From Paenibacillus silagei (GTDB lineage: Bacteria > Bacillota > Bacilli > Paenibacillales > Paenibacillaceae), in assembly GCF_017874735.1 (NCBI RefSeq), contig NZ_JAGGLV010000009.1, positions 1 to 64,000 of the forward strand: a stretch of DNA of 64,000 nucleotides, in the 5' to 3' direction. The notes under the pieces are model-generated. The model saw only the letters and a program-made list of their open reading frames with translations, made no database searches and was not told the DNA's origin. Of the stretch, positions 41,911 to 50,894 are shown in pieces (within the stretch, counting starts at the first letter, position 1; every line of letters begins with the position of its first letter). The position numbers were made by a program, and so were the translations under genes.

Positions 41911-43860
41911 TTACTTACCCGCGATCTTCTCCGCCAGCTCATTGAGATACGTCCAGCGCTCCATCAGGCGCTCCAGCTCTGCCTCGGCCTGCCGCTGCTT
42001 CTCCACCAGCTCCTGCAGCCTGCCGGAGTCGGCGAAGGCCGCTTCCATCTGGGCCGAGATGTCTGTCAGATGCTGCTCTGCCTGTTCGATGGCCTCGTCG
42101 ATGCCCTCATACTCGCGCTGCTCCTTGAAGGTGAATTTCAGCTTCTCGCGCGGCGCTGACCCGGCCTGAGCATTCCCGCCCTGCTCAGCAGCGGCACCAG
42201 CCCCGCTGGCACTGCGGCCGGAGCCGCCGTCTGCCTTGCCGGCGTTCCCGCTGCCGGATGGGACATTCTTCGCCAGCCACTCTTCATATTCGCTATAGTC
42301 GCCGACATGCAGGCGGATGCCCCCATCCTCGAAGGCAATCAGCTTATCCACGGTGCGGTCCAGGAAGTAACGGTCATGCGATACCGTGAAGACTACACCG
42401 GGGAATTCATCGAGGTAATCCTCCAGCACAGCGAGTGTACCGATGTCCAGATCATTCGTCGGCTCATCGAGCAGCAGCACGTTCGGGGCTCCCATGAGGA
42501 CGCGCAGCAGGTAGAGACGTCTTTTCTCGCCGCCGGACAGCTTGGAGATTGGCGTCCACTGCATCGCGGGCGGGAACAGGAAGCGCTCCAGCATTTGCCC
42601 GGCGGTGATGACACTGCCGTCTGCGGTCTTGATGATCTCGGCTTCTTCCTTCACATACTCGATCGCCCGCAGGCTGAGATCCATGTCCTGATGCTCCTGG
42701 GTGAAATAGCCCAGCTTCACGGTTGTTCCGAGCTGCACCTCACCGCTGTCCGGGGTAAGCTTACCGGCAATCAGGTTAAGCAGCGTGGACTTGCCGCTGC
42801 CGTTCTTGCCGACAATCCCCACACGGTCCTGCGGCACAGCAATATAATTCAGATCCTTGATTAAGGTCCGGCCATCCAGCGATTTGGTGAGATCCTGAAT
42901 CTCAATGATTTTGCGGCCCAGTCTGGTGGAGGCTACAGAGATATCCATAGATGATGCCGATGCGCCTCCCGTGCTCTCCTTGAGCTTCTCGAAGCGGTCG
43001 ATCCGCGCCTTCTGCTTCGTGGAGCGGGCCTTAGCCCCGCGGCGAATCCAGGCCAGCTCGGTGCGCAGCAGATTCTTGCGCTTCTGCTCGGCCGAAGCCT
43101 CCCGTTCTTCACGGTCTGCCTTCAGCTCCAGGAACCGCGAATAGTTCGCTTCATACCGGTACAGATTCCCGCCGTCCAGCTCAAGCATTACACTGGCTAC
43201 CCGTTCCAGGAAATAACGGTCATGCGTGACCATCAGCAGCGCCCCGCGCCGCTTCTGCAGATACTGCTCCAGCCAAGCTACGGAATCCGTATCAATATGG
43301 TTGGTAGGCTCATCCAGAATCAGCAGCTCCGACGGCGTAATCAGTGCCGCCGCCAGCGCTACGCGCTTGCGCTGTCCGCCCGACAGGCTCTCCATCCGGG
43401 CATCGAAGCGGGTAATCCCCAGCTTCGTGAGGACTGTCTTGGCCTCACTCTCGAGCTGCCAGGTGCCAGCGGCATCGATGGCCTGTCCAATCCGGACAAG
43501 CCTGCTCTCCAGCCCTGAATCTCCCGGATTCTGCTCCAGAAGAGACATAACCTCCATATATTCCCGCATCGTCGCAAGCTCCGGGTCCTCTCCGGCAAAT
43601 ACCTGCTGCAGGACCGTATTTCCAGGCTCATAAGGCGGATTCTGGGCCAGAAACTGCACCCGCACATCATTGCCGATGCTAATCTGCCCTTCATCTGCTG
43701 TATCGAGCCCGGCGATAATCTTCAGAAAGGTTGATTTTCCCGTGCCGTTGACGCCAATTACGCCTATCTTATCCCTGTCGTCCATGCCAAAGGAGGCATC
43801 ACGGAACAAGGTTTTCTCCCCGTAGCTCTTGGAGAGGTGTTCCACCGTCATAATATTCAT
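41911..43860 (-). CDS. yfmR: ABC-F protein, YfmR/Uup-like
   Basis: A 649-residue ribosome-associated ATPase with two ABC domains and no membrane part. Walker A: GVNGTGKST and GKNGSGKST. ABC signatures: LSGGQRKRVALAAAL and LSGGEKRRLYLLRVL. Walker B: LLILDEPTNHID and VLLLDEPTNDLD. The linker between the domains is the P-site tRNA interaction motif region of the family, and the Uup-type C-terminal coiled coil (about 575-645) follows a Gly/Ala/Ser-rich hinge. These proteins help stalled ribosomes; some relatives give antibiotic resistance, but this one looks like the housekeeping YfmR group. It precedes the TPR gene and follows a TetR regulator gene. Confidence 0.88.
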   Translation of the reverse strand: MNIMTVEHLSKSYGEKTLFRDASFGMDDRDKIGVIGVNGTGKSTFLKIIAGLDTADEGQISIGNDVRVQFLAQNPPYEPGNTVLQQVFAGEDPELATMREYMEVMSLLEQNPGDSGLESRLVRIGQAIDAAGTWQLESEAKTVLTKLGITRFDARMESLSGGQRKRVALAAALITPSELLILDEPTNHIDTDSVAWLEQYLQKRRGALLMVTHDRYFLERVASVMLELDGGNLYRYEANYSRFLELKADREEREASAEQKRKNLLRTELAWIRRGAKARSTKQKARIDRFEKLKESTGGASASSMDISVASTRLGRKIIEIQDLTKSLDGRTLIKDLNYIAVPQDRVGIVGKNGSGKSTLLNLIAGKLTPDSGEVQLGTTVKLGYFTQEHQDMDLSLRAIEYVKEEAEIIKTADGSVITAGQMLERFLFPPAMQWTPISKLSGGEKRRLYLLRVLMGAPNVLLLDEPTNDLDIGTLAVLEDYLDEFPGVVFTVSHDRYFLDRTVDKLIAFEDGGIRLHVGDYSEYEEWLAKNVPSGSGNAGKADGGSGRSASGAGAAAEQGGNAQAGSAPREKLKFTFKEQREYEGIDEAIEQAEQHLTDISAQMEAAFADSGRLQELVEKQRQAEAELERLMERWTYLNELAEKIAGK

Positions 43861-43912
43861 CAGTTGTCCTCGCTTGCCTTATATTTTGAAACCGGAACTT
43901 AGCTGTACTCTC

Positions 43913-44524
43913 TTAAGATTCAGCTTCAGCAGGGAAGTCGCCCAGCGCCGAATCCAGGCTGCCCAGTGCCCCAGTGATAAAGAGCCTGGCCGCAAACTTC
44001 GCCCGCTTATCGGCATCTGCCTCGGCAAACTCAGGGTCGAACAGGATATCCATCTTCAGACGGTCCAGAATCCCGATGTACGACTGCGCCATCAGCTCCG
44101 GCTCGGTAGCCCCGCCTTCCAGCAGCACCTTCACCACAGCCTGCATATAGGCTTCCATGAACTGTGCCATATACGCCACCAGCTCAGGGTTATTGTTAGG
44201 CGCACGGAAGAACAGCTTCGTATGCTGCTTGCGCTCATAGTAATAGAACAGATGATGCTCTGCAATCACGGAGAGCTTGTCTGTCATTGCGGAGCAGGCC
44301 CTCAGCTTACCCTCAAGCTGCTCAAGGAAGCCTTCACAATCGCGGCGGGTAACCGCCATGAAGAGCTCCTCTTTGCTTTTAAAATATAAATAGACCGTAC
44401 CCTTGGCAATGCCTGCACGTTCGGCCACTTCCGACATCTTGGTCTCATAAAAGCCGCCTGAACCGAAAAGCTCATAAGCGGCATCCAGAATAGCTGCATG
44501 TTTGTCTACGGATGCACTGCTCAA
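43913..44524 (-). CDS. TetR/AcrR family transcriptional regulator
   Basis: A 203-residue repressor-type regulator. The DNA-binding domain is ILDAAYELFGSGGFYETKMSEVAERAGIAKGTVYLYFKSKEELF. The C-terminal ligand domain (about 70-190) resembles the YerO/FadR-like set (FFRAPNNNPELVAYMAQFMEAYMQAVVKVLLEGG). The start is TTG at 44524 with GGGAGG ahead of it. The ABC-F gene begins 52 bases downstream on the same strand, so autoregulation of this unit is possible. The ligand is unknown. Confidence 0.85.
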   Translation of the reverse strand: MSSASVDKHAAILDAAYELFGSGGFYETKMSEVAERAGIAKGTVYLYFKSKEELFMAVTRRDCEGFLEQLEGKLRACSAMTDKLSVIAEHHLFYYYERKQHTKLFFRAPNNNPELVAYMAQFMEAYMQAVVKVLLEGGATEPELMAQSYIGILDRLKMDILFDPEFAEADADKRAKFAARLFITGALGSLDSALGDFPAEAES

Positions 44525-44600
44525 CGGTTCACCTCCCAACCCATAGAATCCTGTATGTTACCGGATAACGCAACGGCCGGCTTAATCCTCAGGTCCGTCC

Positions 44601-45434
44601 TTATCCTATGTAACTGATATAACTGACCAGCAGCGCTACAGCACCGCCTATTATAGAACTTACAGCATTTAGAGTATCATTGTCCATCCAGCGCCAGCCC
44701 CTGGCGTATACCGTAGGCTTCCCGCAGTGCTTGGAGGCCTCGACCTCGCGGCCGCAGACCGTGCAGCGGTTCATCCGTTGCACGGTAGCACCCAGAACCG
44801 AGTCGGCAAAAGCTCCCGCAAGCCCGCCCAGCAGTCCGGCCAGCACCAGCAGCCAGAAGGCATGGGGCGTCATGCCGGAGGCCGCCCGCAGCACCCAGGA
44901 GGCCGCGCCGATGAGCGCCCCTCCCGCCGCTGCGGCCAGCGTCCCGGGCAGGGATACGCCGCCGGAGGTGCCTGCCTGGAGCACTTTCCCGGTCAGCACC
45001 GACCGGGGAGGCTTCCGGGCCAGCGTGCCGATCTCTGTCGCCCATGTATCCGAGGTCACAGTAGCCATCACCCCGATGAACAGGAAGCTCCAGAGCTCCA
45101 GCGGATAGATCGCGTTCAGCAGAACGGCCAGCATCCCGAGTCCGCCGTTGGCGAAAACCTGGCCCGCGTCGCGGCGTCCGGTTTTGTCATACGTGGCCTC
45201 CAGCTCTGCCTTATTCTCATGATGCAGCTTCGACAGCAGGGTTGAGGAGATGAAGAACACGAGCAGGATACCGAACCAGAACAGATTCCCCGCGCCGAAA
45301 TAGATCGTCCCCATAACCACTGCCGCCACCATTCCTGAGAAGCTAAGCGACTGCTTCCAGTAAGCGGCCCCGGCAACCAGCAGCGCACCGCAGGCCCCGA
45401 TCAGCCATTGCAGCACTTCAAGTCCTGAGAGCAT
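44601..45434 (-). CDS. DUF92 family membrane protein
   Basis: A 277-residue protein with about seven helices, typical of DUF92 (COG1836). Characteristic segments are FFISSTLLSKLH, DAGQVFANGGLGML, GVMATVTSDTWATEIGTL, GTSGGVSLPGTLAAAAGG and GAFADSVLGATVQ. A CTVCGREVEASKHCG insert gives a possible zinc-binding loop. Plant relatives (VTE6) phosphorylate phytyl phosphate and archaeal relatives are linked to lipid synthesis; a role in isoprenoid recycling here is inference. It starts 4 bases after the FAH-family gene. Confidence 0.82.
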   Translation of the reverse strand: MLSGLEVLQWLIGACGALLVAGAAYWKQSLSFSGMVAAVVMGTIYFGAGNLFWFGILLVFFISSTLLSKLHHENKAELEATYDKTGRRDAGQVFANGGLGMLAVLLNAIYPLELWSFLFIGVMATVTSDTWATEIGTLARKPPRSVLTGKVLQAGTSGGVSLPGTLAAAAGGALIGAASWVLRAASGMTPHAFWLLVLAGLLGGLAGAFADSVLGATVQRMNRCTVCGREVEASKHCGKPTVYARGWRWMDNDTLNAVSSIIGGAVALLVSYISYIG

Positions 45435-45438
45435 CGCC

Positions 45439-46062
45439 TTAACCGATCAGGCAGGTGCCCATGAGGGTGTCGCCCCAGAACAGCTCGAACGAATCGCCCG
45501 CCACTACCGGACCTACCCCGGCGGGAGTTCCGGTGAAGATAATATCGTCTTTGCCCAGCCCGTAGCGGGCGGCAATGAATTCAACGATTTTTTGCAGGGA
45601 GAAAATCATGTTCTTCACGTTCCCGCGCTGAACCTCAATCCCGTTCTTGCGGACGGTAAAGTCGGTGGCCTCCAGTTCCTCTTCCTCAGGCAATGCCATG
45701 TACGGGGTCAGCGGAGCTGCGTTCTTGAAGCCCTTGGCAGCCGTCCACGGCAGCCCCTTGCGCTGCAGATCATTATGCACATCACGGAGCGTGAAGTCGA
45801 GGCCCAGCGCCATCACATCCACCAGCTCCTGCACACTCATCCCCGGCACGTAATCACGCGCAATGCGCAGCACCAGCTCCCCCTCGTAATGAATCAATCC
45901 GGCGTCCTTGGGCAGATGGATGATCGCTTTATCCAGGGCCACGGCAGCATGAGACGGCTTCAGGAAGATCAGCGGCTCAGTAGGCACCTTATTGCCCAGC
46001 TCCTCCGCATGTAATTGATAGTTGCGTCCTACACAGTATACATTATTGATCGCACTGCTCAT
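45439..46062 (-). CDS. Fumarylacetoacetate hydrolase family protein
   Basis: A 207-residue member of the FAH superfamily (2-oxopent-4-enoate hydratase/oxaloacetate decarboxylase-like). Motifs are VYCVGRNYQLHAEELGN, IHYEGELVLRIARD (metal-binding Glu pair), LGLDFTLRDVHNDLQRKGLPW and DIIFTGTPAGVGPV. At 207 residues it is the short, single-domain form, like human FAHD1. The substrate is not predictable; acylpyruvase or oxaloacetate decarboxylase are the common activities. It is in a run of minus-strand genes with GDPD upstream and DUF92 4 bases downstream. Confidence 0.87.
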   Translation of the reverse strand: MSSAINNVYCVGRNYQLHAEELGNKVPTEPLIFLKPSHAAVALDKAIIHLPKDAGLIHYEGELVLRIARDYVPGMSVQELVDVMALGLDFTLRDVHNDLQRKGLPWTAAKGFKNAAPLTPYMALPEEEELEATDFTVRKNGIEVQRGNVKNMIFSLQKIVEFIAARYGLGKDDIIFTGTPAGVGPVVAGDSFELFWGDTLMGTCLIG

Positions 46063-46122
46063 TGTTCCGTCATCTCTCTTCCTCTATGAATTGGAATTCA
46101 TACTGCAATGCTGCAATCCTTA

Positions 46123-46857
46123 TTAGGCCTTCAAAAAGAGTTCGCCCCAAATATCCGGACGGTTCGTACAGATCATAATATCGGAATGAATCTCCGACAG
46201 GCGGCGCATTTCCTTGCCCTTGTTCAAGGTCCAGGCCATCACCTGCACCCCGCGTGCAATCAGGGATTTGGCCAGAACCGGGCTAAGCCGGTCGAAGCTG
46301 ATGGATAAGAAGGAGCAGCCCAGCTCATCAAGCTTACCCGCAGGATCACCGGATCTGGAGTCATAGATCAGCCCTGTATGGAACCGCGCGTCCAGCTCCT
46401 TGATCCGCCGCAGTACGCCGGCATCGAACGAGGTCAGCACCACTTCCTCACGCATTCCCCTGGCATTCACCAGATCAATGACCGCCTGCGCAAGACCCGG
46501 ATACATGTCCCCCACCGTCTTCAGTTCAATATTCAACCGCAGCCGGCCTGATGCCAGAGCAAGCACCTCTTCCAGAGAAGGCACCCGCTCTCCGCGAAAA
46601 GCACGGCCTTTCCAGCTCCCCGCATCCAGCCGCCGCATGTGTTCATAATCCATATTCTTCACCTTGCCGTGTCCGTTGGTCGTGCGGTCCAGGGAATAAT
46701 CATGGATGACTACAGGCACCCCGTCCTTCGTCAGCTGCACATCAATCTCCATCCAGCGTACAAAAGGCAGCGCAATCGCCATCCGCACGGCGGCCAATGT
46801 GTTCTCAGGAGCTTTACCGGAAAAACCGCGGTGGGCTACACACATATTGTTCATCAT
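46123..46857 (-). CDS. Glycerophosphodiester phosphodiesterase
   Basis: A 244-residue GDPD-type TIM barrel that hydrolyses glycerophosphodiesters to glycerol 3-phosphate and an alcohol. The catalytic set is AHRGFSGKAPENTLAA (His, Arg, Glu), MEIDVQLTKDGVPVVIHDYSLDRTTNG (Glu, Asp, His) and the later LNIELKTVG. There is no signal peptide, so it should act in the cytosol. GGAGG is correctly placed before the ATG at 46857. It begins 16 bases after the stop of the CapA gene. Confidence 0.93.
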   Translation of the reverse strand: MMNNMCVAHRGFSGKAPENTLAAVRMAIALPFVRWMEIDVQLTKDGVPVVIHDYSLDRTTNGHGKVKNMDYEHMRRLDAGSWKGRAFRGERVPSLEEVLALASGRLRLNIELKTVGDMYPGLAQAVIDLVNARGMREEVVLTSFDAGVLRRIKELDARFHTGLIYDSRSGDPAGKLDELGCSFLSISFDRLSPVLAKSLIARGVQVMAWTLNKGKEMRRLSEIHSDIMICTNRPDIWGELFLKA

Positions 46858-46873
46858 CGATACGCACCTCCGG

Positions 46874-48274
46874 CTATTTCACCGCTTGGGTCACAGTGCC
46901 GTCATTGCGGACCTTGATCAGGCCGGAAGAAATAGATTGTATTCTGTGCAGCAGCAGCTGCCCGTCGGCTTCATTCATCGGCACCGGCTGCGCCAGCTCG
47001 GCATCCATCGGCTTCAGCTTAAGAGCGCATTGCCCCTGCTTGCTGCATTCCGCCTGGAATACCGCCGTCTCCCAAGTCGCCGGGATGGAGCCGCGTGTGA
47101 AAATAAAGTTGCCTGTGCTGTAGGCAATCCATTTGCCTTTGTACGGCTCAATTCCCTGCAGCACATGCGGATGGCCGCCCATCACGAGATCGGCTCCGGC
47201 ATCAATGAAGCTATGCCCAAGCGCCTGCTGGGTCTTGTCATACTGCTCCATCCGCTCCCGTCCCCAATGGACGACGACAACGACAACATCGGCCTTTTGC
47301 TTGGCTGCGGCAATCGCCTTGAGCGCTTCCGCACTGTCATACACCGAGGCAAGGCCAGGCTTGCCCGCTTCCGCCTTCCATTCAATCACCGGCATCACCC
47401 GGGTGAAGCCCAGCAGGGCAATCTTAATTCCATTACGTTCAAAATACTGCGCCGAATAGGCCTCCTGGCTATTCCGCCCTGCCCCCACATGAGGGATTCC
47501 GCGCTCACCCAAATGCTTCAGGGTGTCCAGCAGACCTTCCTCCCCCTGATCCAGCGTATGGTTGTTAGCCAGATTGACGGCATCCACACCGGCGGCTTTG
47601 AGCGCGTCCAGTGCTTTCGGCGGGCCCTTGAACACAAACTGCTTGTTCTTGGCCCCAACCCCGCGTGTAGTGATCGGCGTTTCCAGATTGACTACCGTGA
47701 GGTCATCCTTCTTGAACATTCCATCCAGCGCGCTGTAGGAATAATCGTAGCCCTTCTGCTCCAGCAGCGCGCCTGCTTTTCCGCTGAAGATGATATCTCC
47801 GGCAAAGCTCAGCTTCACCGTCCCGCCGGAGGTATTCTCCGGCAAGCCTGCAACCAGCCCGCTGCTGCTTCCCGTTGTGGCCTGCGGTGCATCCGTATGG
47901 GTTGCCTGATCCGTTGGTGACGGTGCAGGCGTAGCCGAAGCTTCCGTGGTCGCCGCAGGCACTGGAGAAGCCTCCGGTGTCTCCTCCGGAGCAGGCTCAG
48001 CAGTGGCTGTAGCCTCCGTCCCAGTCTCTGCCGCTGTAGGTACGGCTTCTGTAGGGACGGCCGCCGTTGCATCAGCTTCTGGTGAAGGGGATGTGACAAG
48101 CGCCGCTGGCGGAGCAGCAGAGCCCTGCGGGTCCTTGTCATCCATGAATGAATAAGCGAGCGCTGCGGTAATCATCAGCAGCAGCGCCACATTGACCCAC
48201 GCCCAGACCCTTCTGCGCCGTCGCCTGCTATGTTGTCTCTTGCCTTGTCTATTGCCTGATCTCGGCGGATACAT
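46874..48274 (-). CDS. CapA family protein (PgsA/metallophosphatase-like)
   Basis: A 466-residue membrane-anchored protein. A very basic N-terminus (QHSRRRRRRVW) precedes one transmembrane helix (about 25-42, WVNVALLLMITAALAYSF), an 85-residue Ala/Thr/Pro/Ser-rich linker, and an external CapA/PgsA-type calcineurin-like domain from VKLSFAGDIIFSGKAG. Metal/active positions are AGDI, NLETPIT, NLANNHTLDQGEEG, VHWGRE and GGHPHVLQGIE. The family acts in poly-gamma-glutamate capsule export, but no pgsBC genes are near, so another envelope function is possible. It may be co-transcribed with GDPD (16-base gap). Confidence 0.87.
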   Translation of the reverse strand: MYPPRSGNRQGKRQHSRRRRRRVWAWVNVALLLMITAALAYSFMDDKDPQGSAAPPAALVTSPSPEADATAAVPTEAVPTAAETGTEATATAEPAPEETPEASPVPAATTEASATPAPSPTDQATHTDAPQATTGSSSGLVAGLPENTSGGTVKLSFAGDIIFSGKAGALLEQKGYDYSYSALDGMFKKDDLTVVNLETPITTRGVGAKNKQFVFKGPPKALDALKAAGVDAVNLANNHTLDQGEEGLLDTLKHLGERGIPHVGAGRNSQEAYSAQYFERNGIKIALLGFTRVMPVIEWKAEAGKPGLASVYDSAEALKAIAAAKQKADVVVVVVHWGRERMEQYDKTQQALGHSFIDAGADLVMGGHPHVLQGIEPYKGKWIAYSTGNFIFTRGSIPATWETAVFQAECSKQGQCALKLKPMDAELAQPVPMNEADGQLLLHRIQSISSGLIKVRNDGTVTQAVK

Positions 48275-48363
48275 GAGTCCAAGTAATCTCCTTTACCCTT
48301 AAAGTGTTTCTATTATAGCATATCTATCAGCCGCCGCTCCAAGCCGGGAACGGAGCCTCTCAT

Positions 48364-48397
48364 AAAAAAAGGTGGAGCGCCACTGCTCCGCTCCACC
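48364..48397 (-). terminator. Terminator of the heme operon
   Basis: GGTGGAGCG-GAGCAGTGG-CGCTCCACC on the minus strand followed by TTTTTTT, directly after hemY. Confidence 0.92.
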
Positions 48398-48404
48398 GTT
48401 GCTT

Positions 48405-49865
48405 TTAGATTGTAGCTCCCGCCGGCTCCGGCAGCTTCGTGAGGCTGGCTGCGGCAGTCTCAGCCGTAAGCTTCGCCTGCTTGATGCAGTCCGGCATCCC
48501 GATGCCGTCATAGCCTGCGCCAAAAGCATAGACGCCGGGCAGCTTCTGCGCCAGCTCGCTGCGCAGGCCGGCAATCCGGCCGGGATGGCCGACCGGATAC
48601 TGCGGCATAGATGACCTCAGCCGGGTAATCTCTGTGAACAGCGGCGCTGCAGTGATCCCCATGATCTCCTTCAGGTCCTTGCGGACCAGCTCCGCCAGCG
48701 CGTCATCGGGCAGCTCCACATTCTGTTCATCCCCCGACCGTCCCACGTAGCAGCGCAGCAGTACCTTATCGTCAGGGCTGGTATGCAGCCATTTGGTAGA
48801 GGTCCAAGTGCAGGCGGTGATGTTCCGCCCTTCCTTACGCGGAACAAGGAAGCCCGATCCGTCGTATTCAGTAACGATATCTTGCCGGGTGAACGCCAGA
48901 ACCACATTAGCTACTGATACATAGTTCACTGCATCCAGCGCCGAGACATCCACATGGGGACGCAGCAGCTCTGCGGCTGCGAAGTTCTGCACTGTAATAT
49001 AGATGTCGTCTGCTTCCAGCAACTCACCGCCCTCAAGCTCCACCTCATAACGGGCAGCGCCGGAAGAACCCGCACCTCCCAGAACACGGATGGATTTCGC
49101 TCCTGTCCCCGTGAGCTGCCGGACATCCTGCAGCTCATGGATGAGCGCATGCACGAGACTTTGCAGCCCTTGCCGGAAGGTGAGGAAGGCGCTTTTCTTC
49201 GTTCCCGTATGGGTCTCCACCGGCTTCCTGCCGGTGGTCATTCCACGGATCAGACTGCCGTACTGGCGCTCGACCTCACCGAACTGCGGAAAGGTCGCCT
49301 GAAGACTGATCTTGCGCATATCCCCTGCATAGATCCCTGCCAGCAGCGGCTCCGTCATATTCTCCAGCACCTCTGTACCAAGACGGCGCTCAATCAGATC
49401 GCCTAACGACTCATCCTCCGCACTGCGGCGGGGCGGGAGGACGAAATCCATCATCGCCCGCATTTTGCCGCCGAAGGAGACCAGACCGCTCTTCAGGAAG
49501 GGCTTCAGCTCTGTCGGAATGCCCAGCACAAGACCGGCAGGCATCGGATGAAGCTTGCCACGCTGCAGAATGTAGGTCTTCTTGGCATTAGGATTCGTGC
49601 TTACCAGCTCGTGGTCCAGCTCCAGCTCCCTGGCCAGATCAACCATCGCCGTCTTACGGGCCAGGAAGGAATCCGGGCCCTTCTCAATCACGAAGCCGTC
49701 ACGGTGCAGTGTCTCGATTTTGCCGCCAAGGACCTTGTCCTTCTCGATTAAGGTAATCTCCGGCTGTACTGCCGCCTCACGGTAGAACTTGCGGATATAG
49801 AACGCGGCGCTGAGCCCGCTAAGGCCTCCGCCGATAATAACTACCTTGCGGGGTGATGCCGTCAT
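48405..49865 (-). CDS. hemY: Coproporphyrinogen III / protoporphyrinogen oxidase
   Basis: A 486-residue FAD enzyme (HemY, now CgoX in Firmicutes) that oxidises coproporphyrinogen III to coproporphyrin III in the coproporphyrin-dependent heme route. The FAD-binding Rossmann motif is VIIGGGLSGLSAAFYIRKF, followed by VLGGKIETLHRDGFVIEKGPDSFLARK; the C-terminal FAD contact is PGVYAFGAGYDGIGMPDCIKQ. It overlaps the ferrochelatase gene by 4 bases (ATGA), giving translational coupling, and ends in a strong terminator. The gene order hemE-hemH-hemY is that of B. subtilis. Confidence 0.94.
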   Translation of the reverse strand: MTASPRKVVIIGGGLSGLSAAFYIRKFYREAAVQPEITLIEKDKVLGGKIETLHRDGFVIEKGPDSFLARKTAMVDLARELELDHELVSTNPNAKKTYILQRGKLHPMPAGLVLGIPTELKPFLKSGLVSFGGKMRAMMDFVLPPRRSAEDESLGDLIERRLGTEVLENMTEPLLAGIYAGDMRKISLQATFPQFGEVERQYGSLIRGMTTGRKPVETHTGTKKSAFLTFRQGLQSLVHALIHELQDVRQLTGTGAKSIRVLGGAGSSGAARYEVELEGGELLEADDIYITVQNFAAAELLRPHVDVSALDAVNYVSVANVVLAFTRQDIVTEYDGSGFLVPRKEGRNITACTWTSTKWLHTSPDDKVLLRCYVGRSGDEQNVELPDDALAELVRKDLKEIMGITAAPLFTEITRLRSSMPQYPVGHPGRIAGLRSELAQKLPGVYAFGAGYDGIGMPDCIKQAKLTAETAAASLTKLPEPAGATI

Positions 49866-50815
49866 GGCAGATTCACCTTCAACTGGTTCGCCTTCGTACG
49901 CACCACATCGCTGAGCACCGACATATAGGCCGGATCACTGTTCAGCGAGTCAATCCGCAGAAGACGCATATCCAGCTCGGAGGCAAGCTGCTGCGCTTCA
50001 ATATCCAGATCGTACAGCACCTCCAAATGGTCGGAGACGAAGCCGATCGGGGCTGACAGCACGTATTTCACCTGGCTCTCCGCCAGCTCACGCAGCGTAT
50101 CGAGAATATCCGGGCCTAGCCAAGGCTCCGCCGTCCGGCCCGCACTCTGCCAAGTGAACTGCCAGGATTCCACCCCCGCCTGAGCGGCAATCGCCTGTGA
50201 GGTCTCCAGCAGCTGGTCACGGTACGGATCGCCCATCGCCAGAATACGTTCAGGAAGACTATGTGCACTGAACAGCACGCGCACTTCCTCGCGCGACGCG
50301 CCGGTCTCTTCGAACTCGTCCAGCTTGGCAGTCACTCTCCGGCTAAGCACATCGATCAGCTCGGGATGCATATGGTAGCTCTCTACGAACTCCATATGAA
50401 TACCGCAGGCTTCGGCTTTTTCCTTGGCGCGCTTGATATAGGTTCCTACACTCATCACAGAGTAATGCGGAGCCAGCACGATGCCAATCGCCTGGGTAAT
50501 ACCGTCCCGGACCATAGCCTCGACACCATCCTCGATGAATGGTCTGGCATGCTTGAGACCCTGGTAGCAAACATACTGGATCTGCCCGCTGTTCAGCTTG
50601 GCCTGCAAGGCTTCCACCTGACGGTCGGTATTTTCTCTAAGCGGAAAAACCCCGCCGACAATCGCCTTGTAGCGGTCAGTCAGCTCTTTAAGCTGCTCAG
50701 CAGAGGGAGCGTTCCCCCGGCGGATATGCGTATAATAAGCCTCTACATCCTCAAGACTCTCAGGCGTGCCGTACGACATCACGAGTACTCCAATTTTGTT
50801 GGCCACGGTTTCCAT
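49862..50815 (-). CDS. hemH: Ferrochelatase (coproporphyrin III type)
   Basis: A 317-residue soluble ferrochelatase (CpfC in Gram-positives) inserting Fe2+ into coproporphyrin III. Signatures are GVLVMSYGTPESLEDVEAYYTHIR, VLFSAHSLPERIL (catalytic His), WQFTWQSAGRTAEPWLGPDI and APIGFVSDHLEVLYDLDIEA (conserved His/Glu). No [2Fe-2S] C-terminal extension is present, as usual for Firmicutes. It lies between hemE (79 bases upstream) and hemY (4-base overlap). Confidence 0.95.
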   Translation of the reverse strand: METVANKIGVLVMSYGTPESLEDVEAYYTHIRRGNAPSAEQLKELTDRYKAIVGGVFPLRENTDRQVEALQAKLNSGQIQYVCYQGLKHARPFIEDGVEAMVRDGITQAIGIVLAPHYSVMSVGTYIKRAKEKAEACGIHMEFVESYHMHPELIDVLSRRVTAKLDEFEETGASREEVRVLFSAHSLPERILAMGDPYRDQLLETSQAIAAQAGVESWQFTWQSAGRTAEPWLGPDILDTLRELAESQVKYVLSAPIGFVSDHLEVLYDLDIEAQQLASELDMRLLRIDSLNSDPAYMSVLSDVVRTKANQLKVNLP

Positions 50816-50894
50816 CCCCTTTATGAATTAATTAACGTCCTATACAGCAAAGAGAGCAGCAAAGGCTGCTGCCATCTTGATGCTATTTCTTCAA